NCBI RefSeq assembly: GCF_040546595.1
Contig: NZ_JBEPOB010000001.1
Coordinates: 1,861,001-1,925,000, forward strand
Source: Bosea sp. OAE506
GTDB lineage: Bacteria > Pseudomonadota > Alphaproteobacteria > Rhizobiales > Beijerinckiaceae
DNA length: 64,000 bases
Direction: 5' to 3'
Positions within the stretch are counted from its first letter, which is position 1; each line of letters opens with the position of its first letter. The translations under genes and the position numbers were made by a program. The notes below the pieces were generated by a model, which saw only the letters and a list, made by a program, of their open reading frames with translations, searched no databases and had not been told where the DNA came from. Below are positions 36,043 to 44,305 of the stretch, in pieces.

Positions 36043-36922
36043 TCAGGAGGGGGTGCGGGCCCGGCCGCGCGGCTTGCCGGGCTTGCGGTCCCGGCGCGCG
36101 TCGCCGATGCCGACGGCCAGCGCCATCGACAGCGCCATGGTGGCCGAGAGCGTGCGGAAGCCGCCGAAATCGGCCTCCGCGACCTCGAACCAGATCGTCG
36201 CGAACTGGACGAGCGGCGAGAAGGCGCTGTCGGTGATGGCGACGACCGGCACGCCGCGCTCCGACAGCAGGCGAGCCTCGTCGATCGTCTCGGCCGCATA
36301 GGGCGAGAAGCTGACGGCGAGCGCGACGTCGCGCTGCGTCGCGAAGGAGAGGATCTCGGGGCTCAGGCCGGCGGCCGATTCGACGAGCTGGTTGCGCACG
36401 CCGAGCTTGCCGAGCGCATAGGCCATGTAGCTCGCGACCGGATAGGAGCGCCGTCGCGCCAGGATATAGACCGTCTCCGCCCCGGCGAGGGCGTCGATGG
36501 GCGCGGTCGAGCTGCGCCTCGTCGAGGGAGCGGGCCATGAGGTCGAGCGAGGTGCCCGACGCCGTCAGGAAGCCCTCGAGGATGCGGTGATTGGCGCCAT
36601 TGCCGCCGACATCGGCTCGCAGCGCGTTAAGCCGCTCCTCATAGCTCGAATTGCGCTCGCGCAGCCGTTCGCGGAAGACGCTCTGCAGGCTGGTGAAACC
36701 ATCGAAGCCGAGATGCTGGGCGAAGCGCACCAGCGTCGAGGGCTGCACGCCGGCCGCGTCGGCGATGCTGGCCGCCGTGCCGAAGGCGATCTCGTCGGGA
36801 TTGTCGAGCGCATAGGCGGCGACCTGGGCGATGCGCTTGGGCAGCGACTGGCGGCGGGCGAGGATCAGCGATCTCAGGCCGTCGAAATCGCGAGGGGCCG
36901 CAAGGGCCGTCTCGTCCGTCAT
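36043..36922 (-). pseudogene. iolR: RpiR family transcriptional regulator iolR, frameshifted
   Basis: N-terminal frame: HTH_6 domain with PKRIAQVAAYALDNPDEIAFGTAASIADAAGVQPSTLVRFAQHLGF, then linker through LDEAQLDRA. At 36499-36501 the plus strand has GGG where the frame requires GG. The downstream frame then reads a normal sugar-isomerase (SIS) domain, ending ...VYILARRRSYPVASYMAYALGKLG and on to the stop at 36043. Without the repair the protein runs into a nonsense Arg/Gly-rich tail to 35996. The gene heads the iol operon and is the expected inositol repressor. The extra base may be real or a homopolymer sequencing error. Confidence 0.85.
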
Positions 36923-36989
36923 GCCATCTCTCTCCCGGCCGCGCGCCGCGCGTCAGCCCTTCTGGCAGCGTGCGCGGAATGGATCAAGT

Positions 36990-37005
36990 GTTCCAGCGAT
37001 GGAAC
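36990..37005. promoter_or_regulatory. 16-base palindrome between iolR and the racemase gene
   Basis: GTTCCAGCGATGGAAC, a perfect 6-base inverted repeat around GCGA, in the divergent promoter region. It uses the same TTCC and GGAA half-sites as the box at 36004 but in the opposite orientation. It is a plausible operator for IolR autoregulation or for a regulator of the racemase gene. Confidence 0.45.
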
Positions 37006-37102
37006 GCGCTGCGCCGTGCTGGCGATCCGGGCTGGATCGGAGGGCGGCGCCATGGCACGCAGCCTGCAGGCGCGGCGTGCCATCCCGAGAGAGCGAGCCC
37101 CG

Positions 37103-37849
37103 ATGAAGATCCTGCTGCTGAACCCCAACACCAGCGAGAGCCTGACGACGCGGCTGCTCGATGCGGCGGTGCAGGTCGTCGGCCCCGACACGCAGATCAT
37201 GCCCGCGACCGCACCGCGCGGCGTGCCCTATATCTCGACGCGGGCGGAGGCACAGATCGGCGGCGCGATCGCGCTTGAGATGCTGGCGGAGCGCGCGGGG
37301 TCCTACGATGCCGCGGTGATCGCGGCCTTCGGCGACCCGGGCCTGTTCGCGGCGCGCGAATTGTTCGAGGTGCCGGTGGTCGGCATGGCGGAGGCCGCGA
37401 TGCTGACCGCCTGCATGCTCGGCCGACGCTTCGCGATCGTCACCTTCGCGAGCGCGCTGGGGCCCTGGTATCAGGAATGCGTCGAGATGCACGGCATGGC
37501 CGATCGCTGCGCCGGGATCCGCATGCTCGACGGCGCCTTCCGCTCGATCTCGGATGTGCAGGAGGAGAAGGAGGAACTGCTGGTGGCGCTCGCCAACGAG
37601 GCGGTCGCGAGCACGCAGGCCGATGTGGTGATCCTGGCGGGAGCGCCGCTGGCGGGGCTCGCGGCGAAGGTTCGCGAGCGCATTCCCGTGCCGGTGATCG
37701 ACCAGGTTCAGGCGGCGGTGAAGCAGGCCGAGACGCTGGCACTGCTGCGGCCGCTCAAGGCGCGCACGGGGAGCTTCGCGCGGCCGGCGGGAAAGGAGAG
37801 CGTGGGTTTGGCGGGACCGCTGGCGGACTGGATCGCAAGGCGGGGGTGA
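37103..37849 (+). CDS. Aspartate/glutamate/hydantoin racemase family protein
   Basis: A 248-residue protein with the N-terminal LLLNPNTSESLTTRLLDAA typical of hydantoin racemases and maleate/arylmalonate-type isomerases. The pair of catalytic Cys regions expected by the family reads AAMLTACMLGRRFAIVTF and, where the second Cys is usual, ADVVILAGAPLAGLAAKV. The second Cys is absent (Ala-Gly-Ala instead of GCA). That may abolish the two-base racemase mechanism. GAGAG precedes the ATG. It is divergent from iolR. Confidence 0.8.
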   Translation: MKILLLNPNTSESLTTRLLDAAVQVVGPDTQIMPATAPRGVPYISTRAEAQIGGAIALEMLAERAGSYDAAVIAAFGDPGLFAARELFEVPVVGMAEAAMLTACMLGRRFAIVTFASALGPWYQECVEMHGMADRCAGIRMLDGAFRSISDVQEEKEELLVALANEAVASTQADVVILAGAPLAGLAAKVRERIPVPVIDQVQAAVKQAETLALLRPLKARTGSFARPAGKESVGLAGPLADWIARRG

Positions 37850-37861
37850 GGAATTTCCAGC

Positions 37862-37971
37862 CCTCATCCTGAGGAGCAGCCAAAGGCTGCGTCTCGAAGG
37901 ATGTTCCAGATGGTTCGGGAGCCTCCTGGACCATCCTTCGAGACGCCGCTTCGCGGCTCCTCAGGATGAGG
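37862..37971. repeat. Palindromic intergenic element, family C (copy 1, double)
   Basis: CCTCATCCTGAGGAGC and CGTCTCGAAGGATG are mirrored by CATCCTTCGAGACG and GCTCCTCAGGATGAGG, so the whole 110 bases can fold as one long hairpin of two inverted copies. The right half matches 28638-28692 and 55761-55810. Confidence 0.85.
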
Positions 37972-38218
37972 ACTCTGTTAGTCGCGAACATGTAATGTGG
38001 ACCGCAACGCCCAGTCGTCGGGGCTCGATCCATCAAGCGACTGAAGTCAGCCCCTAGTTTGAGAGGTCCAGCCATGCCGGCACGAATGAAGAAGCCGCAC
38101 GGTTCGGTGGCGCAATGAAGAGGACGAGGCCGGCTTCGGGAGGAATGGTGTTGGTCGGGATGGCGTTGCCTCACAGGGTTATCTTCCCGTCTTCCGGATG
38201 CCGGTGAGCGGTTCGCCA
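37972..38218. other. Unassigned intergenic stretch with lower GC
   Basis: About 250 bases between a family C repeat and the next gene. The composition is less GC-rich than neighbouring genes and I find no frame with family resemblance on either strand. A short ATG frame at 38074 (MPARMKKPHGSVAQ) ends after 14 codons. It could be the remnant of an insertion, but I see no terminal repeats or transposase. Confidence 0.35.
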
Positions 38219-38917
38219 ATGTTGAAGCGCGTCGCCATCATCGTTGCGACCCCGCTGCTGATCCTGATCGGCCTCAAGGCTTGCTGGTCCATCGCCTTCC
38301 CGACAAACAGCTTCCGCTACAAGTTGACGGTCGAGGTCAACACTCCCGATGGCGTGAAGTCCGGCTTCAGCGTGGTCGAAGTGTTCGAGACGAAGCAGCC
38401 TCGGGGCTTTTCGGGCGGCATGCGCATCGTCGGCGAGGCCGTGACCGTCGATCTGGGTGCGCGAGGGCAGATCTTTGTGCTGTTGAAGAACGGCTCGCGC
38501 CAGGAAGGCTTCAACTCCGAACCGGGCTCGATCGTCTACTCGGCCTTTCCGAGGGATAGCCGGCCCGGACATAGGGGCGGTGAGGCCCTGCCTGAGAACC
38601 TGAAACGCTACCGTGACGAGCATCTGGTGGCGCCCCTTCGGCCCGAACAAATGCCGTTGATGGTCCGTTTCCTCGATCCGCGCGATCCAAAGACGGTTTC
38701 GCGCGTCGATCCGACCAATATCGCAGCGAGTTTCGGTCCTGGTTATAGTTTCAAGAGCGCCACATTGGAGACAACGCGTGCTCCTGTGACCGTCGGTGTC
38801 CAGAGATATTTGCCGTCATTTGGCCCGGAAACCGGCTTTGGCGAATGGCTTAACAAAATGCCACTTTGGGATCCCCGGGCTATTGGTACTGCTGATTTTT
38901 GGAGGCGCGCTCAATGA
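38219..38917 (+). CDS. Unknown single-pass membrane/secreted protein, paralogue of the 53319 gene
   Basis: A 232-residue protein with an N-terminal hydrophobic helix VAIIVATPLLILIGLKACW, then a beta-rich domain. It shares with the 53319-54104 protein the blocks FRYKL / YRYRL, GEAVTVDLGARG / GEAVAVDLGERG, P-Q-MPLMVRF / QLPLLVLF and VDPTNIAASFGPG / VDPSNLERHFGPG. Its C-terminus is about 30 residues shorter. I do not recognise the family. ATG 38219 is preferred to ATG 38198. GC is lower than in neighbours, suggesting acquisition. No operon partner. Confidence 0.65.
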   Translation: MLKRVAIIVATPLLILIGLKACWSIAFPTNSFRYKLTVEVNTPDGVKSGFSVVEVFETKQPRGFSGGMRIVGEAVTVDLGARGQIFVLLKNGSRQEGFNSEPGSIVYSAFPRDSRPGHRGGEALPENLKRYRDEHLVAPLRPEQMPLMVRFLDPRDPKTVSRVDPTNIAASFGPGYSFKSATLETTRAPVTVGVQRYLPSFGPETGFGEWLNKMPLWDPRAIGTADFWRRAQ

Positions 38918-38996
38918 CCATGAAAACGGAAATTCTGCGCACGATACTTGTGCCGGCGGTTGGTGGCCGTCGCTAGGGGTTAGCATAGTTCTCTGG

Positions 38997-39036
38997 GATG
39001 GATTTCGGATTTTCGCTTCGCTTGCCCGGAATGGCG
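38997..39036. repeat. Remnant of a family B element
   Basis: GGATGGATTTCGG followed by CTTCGCTTGCCCGGAATGGCGG matches the right half of the 33838 copy. The left half is missing, so it is a decayed copy next to the end of the SDR gene. Confidence 0.5.
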
Positions 39037-39069
39037 GTGAGGTTCCGAGCAGGGTTCGGAAGCAGCGCC

Positions 39070-39873
39070 TCACCCCACCCCGCTCGCGCCGCAGGTCTGG
39101 CCGCCGTCGACCGGCAGGCAGACGCCGGTGATGAACTTCGCCTCGTCGGAGGCGAGGAAGACCGCGGCGTTGGCGATGTCCCAGGCGGTGCCCATCTTGC
39201 CCATCGGCACGAGCGCGTCGCGGGCGGCGACCATTTCCTCGACCGAGGGGTACTGCGCCGAGATCTGCTTGTAGATCATCGGCGTGTCGATCAGCCCGGG
39301 CATGATGCAGTTCGCCCGGATGCCCTGCCTTGCATACTGCATGGCCAGCGCTACCGTCGCCTGGTTCACGGCGGCCTTGGTCGCGTAATAGGCGAAATAG
39401 GGATAGCCGACCCAGCGGATCGCGGCGATCGAGGAGATGTTGACGATCGCGCCGCCGCCGCCGGCCAGCATATGCGGGATCACGGCCTTGGAGCAGCGAT
39501 AGACCGGGCCGAGATTGAGGTCGATCGCGGCCTGGAACTGCTCTTCCGACAGCTCGACCGGCCCGCCCATATGGGTCACGCCGACATTGTTGTGGAGGAT
39601 GTTGATGCGTCCGAAGCGCGTCATCGTCGCGGCGACGGCGGCGTCGATCGAGGCCTGCCGGGTCACGTCGGCGGCCAGCGCGATGGCGATTCCGCCCTCA
39701 GCCGTGATGATCGCGGCGGTCTCGTCGGCCGCCGCCTGGCTGATGTCGATGCAGGCGACGCGCGCTCCCTCGCGCGCGAAGGCGACGGCCGCCGCCTTGC
39801 CGTTGCCCCAGCCCTCACCCGAGGAGCCGGCGCCGAAGACGACGGCGATCTTGCCCTTGAGCCGGTCGGCCAT
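39070..39873 (-). CDS. Short-chain dehydrogenase/reductase
   Basis: A 267-residue SDR with a modified cofactor loop GAGSSGEGWGNGKA (residues 14-27), longer than the usual TGxxxGIG, then NNVGVTHMGGP and a catalytic YFAYYATKAAV. The C-terminus ends DGGQTCGASGVG. It would act on an alcohol or keto acid. It is the third gene of the minus-strand TRAP group (DctQM, DctP, SDR), separated from the binding-protein gene by a family A repeat, and so probably metabolises the imported substrate. Confidence 0.88.
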   Translation of the reverse strand: MADRLKGKIAVVFGAGSSGEGWGNGKAAAVAFAREGARVACIDISQAAADETAAIITAEGGIAIALAADVTRQASIDAAVAATMTRFGRINILHNNVGVTHMGGPVELSEEQFQAAIDLNLGPVYRCSKAVIPHMLAGGGGAIVNISSIAAIRWVGYPYFAYYATKAAVNQATVALAMQYARQGIRANCIMPGLIDTPMIYKQISAQYPSVEEMVAARDALVPMGKMGTAWDIANAAVFLASDEAKFITGVCLPVDGGQTCGASGVG

Positions 39874-39908
39874 GGTGGTCTTCTTTCGTCTCGCGGTCGA
39901 CCCGCGCC

Positions 39909-39983
39909 GTCATGCTCGGGCTCGACCCGAGCATCTCCTGCAGGAGATTCTCGGGTCTGCGCTGCGCTTCGCCCGAGAATGAC
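39909..39983. repeat. Palindromic intergenic element, family A (copy 8)
   Basis: GTCATGCTCGGG pairs with CCCGAGCATC, then GATTCTCGGG pairs with CCCGAGAATGAC. It separates the SDR gene from the TRAP binding-protein gene within one apparent operon. Confidence 0.8.
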
Positions 39984-40004
39984 GGGCGCGGTCGTCGAAG
40001 GCTC

Positions 40005-41024
40005 TCAGCTCAGCGAGCCGCCGACGGCCTTCTCGAGGATCGCCCAGGCCTCGTCGCCATACTTCTTCTTCCACTCGGCGTAGAAGCCGGCCTTGCGCAG
40101 GGCGTCGCGGAAGGGGTCGGCCTTGGTCTCGTTGAAGACCATGCCCTTGCCCGTCAGATCCTCGCGCAGGCCGGCATTGAGCTTGGCGACGTCGGCGCGC
40201 TCCAGCTCGGCGGCGGCATTGAGGTTCTTGGCGACGATGGCGCGCAGGTCCTCAGGCAGACGCTCCCAGGCGCGCTTGTTGCCGAGGAACCAGAAGCCGT
40301 CCCACATGTGGTTCGTGACGGAGAGATACTTCTGCACCTCGAACAGCTTGGCGGTCGAGATGATCGCCAGCGGGTTCTCCTGCGCGTCGACGATCTTGGT
40401 CTGCAGCGCGGTGTAGACCTCAGCAAAGTTGATGCTGGCCGGGGCCGACTGGAAGGCGGTGAACATCGAGGTCCAGAGCGGCGAGACCGGCACGCGGATC
40501 TTCAGGCCCTTGAGGTCGTCGGGGGTGTTGATCGGGCCCTTGGACGAGGTGATCTGGCGGAAGCCGTTGTCCCAGATCTTGTCCATGACGACGAGATTGG
40601 CCTTGCCGATCTGGCCGCGCACATAGGCGCCGAGCTCGCCGTCCATCGCCTTCCAGACGGCGTCGTAGTTCGGGAAGGCGAAGCCGATGCCCGACACCGA
40701 GGCGTTGGGGACCAGGGTCGAGAGGATCAGCGGCGAGAGCGTGAAGAACTCGACGCCGCCCGAGCGGACCTGGCTCAGCATGTCGGTGTCGGAGCCGAGC
40801 TGGTTGTTGGGGAAGATCTGGATGACGACGCGGCCGTTGGTCTCGGCCTTGATCTTCTCGACCGCATCGTTGGCGCGCTGGTTCAGCGGATGCGCGAGCG
40901 GCAGGTTGTTGGCGTATTTGTAGGTGAACTCGGCGCTCTGGGCGGAGGCGCGGCCGATCGAGAAGGTGCCGACCGCGGAGGCGGCGGCGGTGCCCTGGAG
41001 CAGGGTGCGGCGTGAGATGGTCAT
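40005..41024 (-). CDS. TRAP transporter substrate-binding protein (DctP family)
   Basis: A 339-residue periplasmic protein with a Tat-type signal: SRRTLLQGTAAASAVGTFSIGRASA, cleaved after ASA. The mature protein has FTYKYANNLPLAHPLNQRANDAVEKI, PNNQLGSDTDMLSQVRSGGVEFFTLS and the TRAP-typical LKGLKIRVPVSPLW region with the carboxylate-binding Arg. It captures a carboxylic acid for the adjacent DctQM permease. About 70 bases separate it from the permease gene. Confidence 0.94.
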   Translation of the reverse strand: MTISRRTLLQGTAAASAVGTFSIGRASAQSAEFTYKYANNLPLAHPLNQRANDAVEKIKAETNGRVVIQIFPNNQLGSDTDMLSQVRSGGVEFFTLSPLILSTLVPNASVSGIGFAFPNYDAVWKAMDGELGAYVRGQIGKANLVVMDKIWDNGFRQITSSKGPINTPDDLKGLKIRVPVSPLWTSMFTAFQSAPASINFAEVYTALQTKIVDAQENPLAIISTAKLFEVQKYLSVTNHMWDGFWFLGNKRAWERLPEDLRAIVAKNLNAAAELERADVAKLNAGLREDLTGKGMVFNETKADPFRDALRKAGFYAEWKKKYGDEAWAILEKAVGGSLS

Positions 41025-41097
41025 GGTCGTTTCTCCCTGTGGTTTATTGTGGCGTTCTTGTTGATGACGGTCGGTGGCTCGGGGCGGCGCTCTGTCC

Positions 41098-42966
41098 TCA
41101 CAGCACCCAGGTCGAGAGGCCGGGCACGACGGCGATGACGACGAGGCCCACCAGCAGGGCGATCAGATAGGGCCAGATCGCGCCCATCGCCTCGTCAGGC
41201 GAGACATTGCCGATCTTGCAGGCGATGTAGAAGCCGATGCCGATCGGCGGGGTCATCAGGCCGATGTTCATCGCGGTGACCACGACCATCGAGTAGTGCA
41301 CGTCGTTGATGCCGAGGTTCTTGGCGATCGGGAACATCAGCGGCGCCATCAGCACGATGGCCGGCAGGCCCTCGAGCACGCAGCCCAGCACCATGAAGAC
41401 GACGATCGTCACCGCCATGAAGGTGAGCCAGCCGCCGGGCAGCCCGGTCATGAAGATGGCGAGGTCGCGGGCGAAGCCAGTCTGGGTCAGGGCCCAGGCC
41501 ATGGCGAGCGCGGTGCCGAGGATCATCAGGATCGCGCCCGAGAGGGCCGCGGTCTCGACCAGCATCGCATAGAGCTTGCGCGGGCCGATGCCGCCATAGA
41601 GCACCATGCCGATGATCAGCGCGTAGAGCACCGCGATGGTCGAGACTTCGGTCGCGGTGGCGACGCCGCCGCCGACCGCTGCGCGGATGATAAAGGGCAG
41701 CACCAGTGCCGGCCCGGCGACCAGCGCGGTCTTGCCGATGACGGAGAGCGAAAGCCGGCGCACGCCGGTCATGTCCTCGTGGCGGGCCTTCCAGCGCGCG
41801 AGAATGGCGAGCGCCAGCAGCAGCACCATCGCGATGGCGAAACCGGCGTTGAACAGCCCGGCGATCGAGACGCCGGCGACGGAGCCGAGCACGATCAGGA
41901 CGATCGAGGGCGGCACCGTGTCGGCCATCGCCGCACCGGTCGAGAGCAGCGCGATCAGTTCCTTGGGCTGGTAGCCGCGCCGCTTCATCTCCGGGAAGAG
42001 GGCGGGCGCGACGGTGGCCATGTCCGAGACCTTCGAACCCGAGATGCCCGAGACCAGGAAGAGCGAGCCGAGCAGCACATAGGACATGCCGGCGCGGATA
42101 TGGCCGAGCATGGAGGCGAGGAAATCGACGATCGCCTTGCCCATGCCGGTGGCGTCGAGGATGCAGCCCAGCAGCACAAAAATCGGCACCGAGAGCAGGA
42201 TGATGCTCGACATGCCCTCGTCCATGCGGCCGACCATCACCAGCATCGGCACATTGGTTGAGAAGACGAGGAAGCAGAGCGTGCCCATGCCGAAGCAGAA
42301 GGCGATCGGCACGCCGGCCGCGAGGCAGAGCGCAACGACGATGACGAGGAAGATCAGGATGTTGCTGTAGCCCAGCCCCTTGAAGGTCGGCGTCAGCAGA
42401 TAGAAGGCGACGCCGATGGCAACCACCAGCGCCGTCGCCAGCAGGAGATCGCGCAACGTCGAGGTGCGCCAGGCGTGGCGCAGGGCCAGCAGCGACATCA
42501 GCACGATGCCGGTGGCGAGCGCCGAGACGCGCCAGCTGTTGGGAATGTTGAGCGCGGCCGAGGTGACGAAGCTTTCCTCGATCGCATAGTCGATCGCCGG
42601 GTAGATCATCGCCAGCAGGAAGGCGGCGACGACCAAGAGCGCAAAGGTGTTGGCGAAGCCGCGCAGGCGCTCCGGCATCATGCCGACGAAGAGCGTCAGC
42701 CGCAGATGCTCGTTGCGGTCGATCGCGATGGCGGCGCCGAGCATGGCGAGCCAGAGAAACGAGATCGAGGCGACCTCATCTATCCAGATCACCGGCAGCG
42801 AGAAGACGTAGCGCGAGGTCACGCCCAGCAGCAGCACGCCGATGATCAGCGCGACGAGCGCGGCCGCGATGGCCTCGACGGGCCGCATGAAGGGCGAGCC
42901 CGGGCGGACACCCTCGAGCTCCGCGATGGTTTCTGGCAGGGCGATCCTGTCGGCGACGTCGACCAT
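41098..42966 (-). CDS. TRAP transporter fused small and large permease subunits (DctQM)
   Basis: A 622-residue membrane protein. Residues about 25-180 are the DctQ-type four-helix small subunit (VLLLGVTSRYVFSLPVIWIDEVASISFLWLAMLGAAIAIDRNEHLRL). Residues about 190-620 are the DctM large subunit with many helices, LGCILDATGMGKAIVDFLASMLG and SGSKVSDMATVAPALFPEMKRRGY. ATG 42966 begins MVDVADRI; the frame stays open far upstream without coding character. It is the first gene of the operon and divergent from iclR, which probably regulates it. Confidence 0.93.
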   Translation of the reverse strand: MVDVADRIALPETIAELEGVRPGSPFMRPVEAIAAALVALIIGVLLLGVTSRYVFSLPVIWIDEVASISFLWLAMLGAAIAIDRNEHLRLTLFVGMMPERLRGFANTFALLVVAAFLLAMIYPAIDYAIEESFVTSAALNIPNSWRVSALATGIVLMSLLALRHAWRTSTLRDLLLATALVVAIGVAFYLLTPTFKGLGYSNILIFLVIVVALCLAAGVPIAFCFGMGTLCFLVFSTNVPMLVMVGRMDEGMSSIILLSVPIFVLLGCILDATGMGKAIVDFLASMLGHIRAGMSYVLLGSLFLVSGISGSKVSDMATVAPALFPEMKRRGYQPKELIALLSTGAAMADTVPPSIVLIVLGSVAGVSIAGLFNAGFAIAMVLLLALAILARWKARHEDMTGVRRLSLSVIGKTALVAGPALVLPFIIRAAVGGGVATATEVSTIAVLYALIIGMVLYGGIGPRKLYAMLVETAALSGAILMILGTALAMAWALTQTGFARDLAIFMTGLPGGWLTFMAVTIVVFMVLGCVLEGLPAIVLMAPLMFPIAKNLGINDVHYSMVVVTAMNIGLMTPPIGIGFYIACKIGNVSPDEAMGAIWPYLIALLVGLVVIAVVPGLSTWVL

Positions 42967-43267
42967 GGTGCGGGTCAGCCTTCGCAGCGCGGAGCAAGGC
43001 CACCCGTGGCCGACGAGGCCGGGCTGGCGGGCATCAGGCGGCTGCCCGCATGGCGGTGCTGCATCGGCATTGGTCGTCCTCCCGGTCGCATCGATCTTGT
43101 TTTGGCTTGTCAGGCAGCCGTCGATGCGGTCCACACTGTGTTCGCTGTCTGTGTGGATCGGGCCGGAGATTACACGACAATCCTCGCATTGCAATCCGCA
43201 AAGGGCCGCTCTAGGCTTTAGCAACAAGAACAAGGTCCATATCGTGGACCGATCGTGAGGATGCGAG
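42967..43267. promoter_or_regulatory. Divergent regulatory region between the TRAP operon and iclR
   Basis: A 301-base gap with two inverted repeats sharing the GGTCCA half-site. The distal one is GGTCCACAC (43129-43137) and GTGTGGATC (43151-43159), 8 of 9 bases paired around 13 bases. The proximal one is GGTCCATATCGTGGACC (43234-43250), a perfect 6-base pair, 17 bases before the iclR start. TTGCAA at 43189 and TAGGCT at 43212 with 17-base spacing form a possible promoter for iclR between them. This fits IclR autoregulation and control of TRAP transcription. Confidence 0.6.
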
Positions 43268-44131
43268 GTGGGAGCAAGCGACAAGGCGCGTGCCGGCATG
43301 TCCGGTTCGCAGAGCGTCGACCGCGCGCTGAACCTGCTCGCGCTGATCGGGCGGGAGCCCGCCGGCGGCCTGCCGCTTGCCGAGATCGTGGCTGGGAGCG
43401 GCCTCAACAAGCCGACCGCGCGGCGGCTGCTGCTGGCGCTGATGCGCGCCGGTCTGGTCGAACAGGAACCGCAGACGCGCCATTACTGCCTGGGCGAGGA
43501 GGCCTTCGTGCTCGGCGTGCTGGCGGCCCGCCGGCACGGGCTGCTCGACCTGGCGATGGAGAGCCTGCGGCGCCTTGCGGCCGTCACCATGGATACGAGT
43601 TTCCTGTCGGTGCGGCGCGACAATTACTGTGTCTGCCTGCATCGCGAGGAGGGCACCTATCCGGTGCGCACGCATGCCCTGCAGACCGGCGATCAGCATC
43701 CGCTCGGCGTCGGGGCCGGCTCGCTCGCGCTTCTCGCAGCCATGCCGGACGACGATGTGGACCGCCTCATGGCCGCCAACGGACCCGTCCTGACGACGCG
43801 CTATCCCGGCTTCGCGCCCGACGTGATCCGCGCCGATCTGGCCGCGGCGCGGCAGCGCGGCTTCGCCCTCAACCCCGGACGGCTGGTCGCCAGCTCCTGG
43901 GGGCTCGGCATCGCCTTCCGCTATCCGGACGGGCGCGTCGCCGGCGCGCTCAGCCTGGCGGCGATCGACAGCCGCATGGGGCAGGAGCGGCAGGACGAGC
44001 TGGCCAGCCATCTGCGCGCCGAGGTCGCCGCGATGGAGCGGCGGCTGGCGGAGATGTTCGTGCCGGGCCGCGTCGTTGCGGACCGGGTCGTCCGGCCCGT
44101 CGCGGCGGTGGTCGAGGCGAGGCGAGTGTAA
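43268..44131 (+). CDS. IclR family transcriptional regulator
   Basis: A 287-residue regulator. The N-terminal winged helix is SQSVDRALNLLALIGREPAGGLPLAEIVAGSGLNKPTARRLLLALMRAGLVEQE (about 14-67); the C-terminal effector domain has ARRHGLLDLAMESLRRLAAVTMDTSFLSVRRDNYCVCLHREEGTYPV and the later PGFAPDVIRADLAAARQRGFALNPGRLVASSWGLGIAF. GTG 43268 starts 17 bases after a palindromic operator candidate. It probably senses the carboxylate or a metabolite of it. Confidence 0.92.
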   Translation: MGASDKARAGMSGSQSVDRALNLLALIGREPAGGLPLAEIVAGSGLNKPTARRLLLALMRAGLVEQEPQTRHYCLGEEAFVLGVLAARRHGLLDLAMESLRRLAAVTMDTSFLSVRRDNYCVCLHREEGTYPVRTHALQTGDQHPLGVGAGSLALLAAMPDDDVDRLMAANGPVLTTRYPGFAPDVIRADLAAARQRGFALNPGRLVASSWGLGIAFRYPDGRVAGALSLAAIDSRMGQERQDELASHLRAEVAAMERRLAEMFVPGRVVADRVVRPVAAVVEARRV

Positions 44132-44182
44132 TGCAGTTCCGCGTCAGTTCGATCGCCCGCACCGCCAGATACAATTCTGCGC

Positions 44183-44276
44183 CGTCATCCCGGACGCAGC
44201 GAAGCGGAGATCCGGGATCCACGCCTGAACCGTTCAGGAATGGATCCCGGGTCTCCCTGCGGTCGCCCGGGATGAC
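44183..44276. repeat. Palindromic intergenic element, family B (copy 5)
   Basis: GTCATCCCGGAC at one end and CCCGGGATGAC at the other, with inner GGGATCCACGCC...GGAATGGATCCC. It separates iclR from the CoA ligase gene. Confidence 0.8.
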
Positions 44277-44305
44277 GGCGCGTTCTCTTTCAGGGAGACA
44301 CTGAG

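Noticed and set aside
41098..43410. 770-codon version of the TRAP permease
   Set aside because: The extra 148 codons run through the divergent promoter region with no membrane or domain character.
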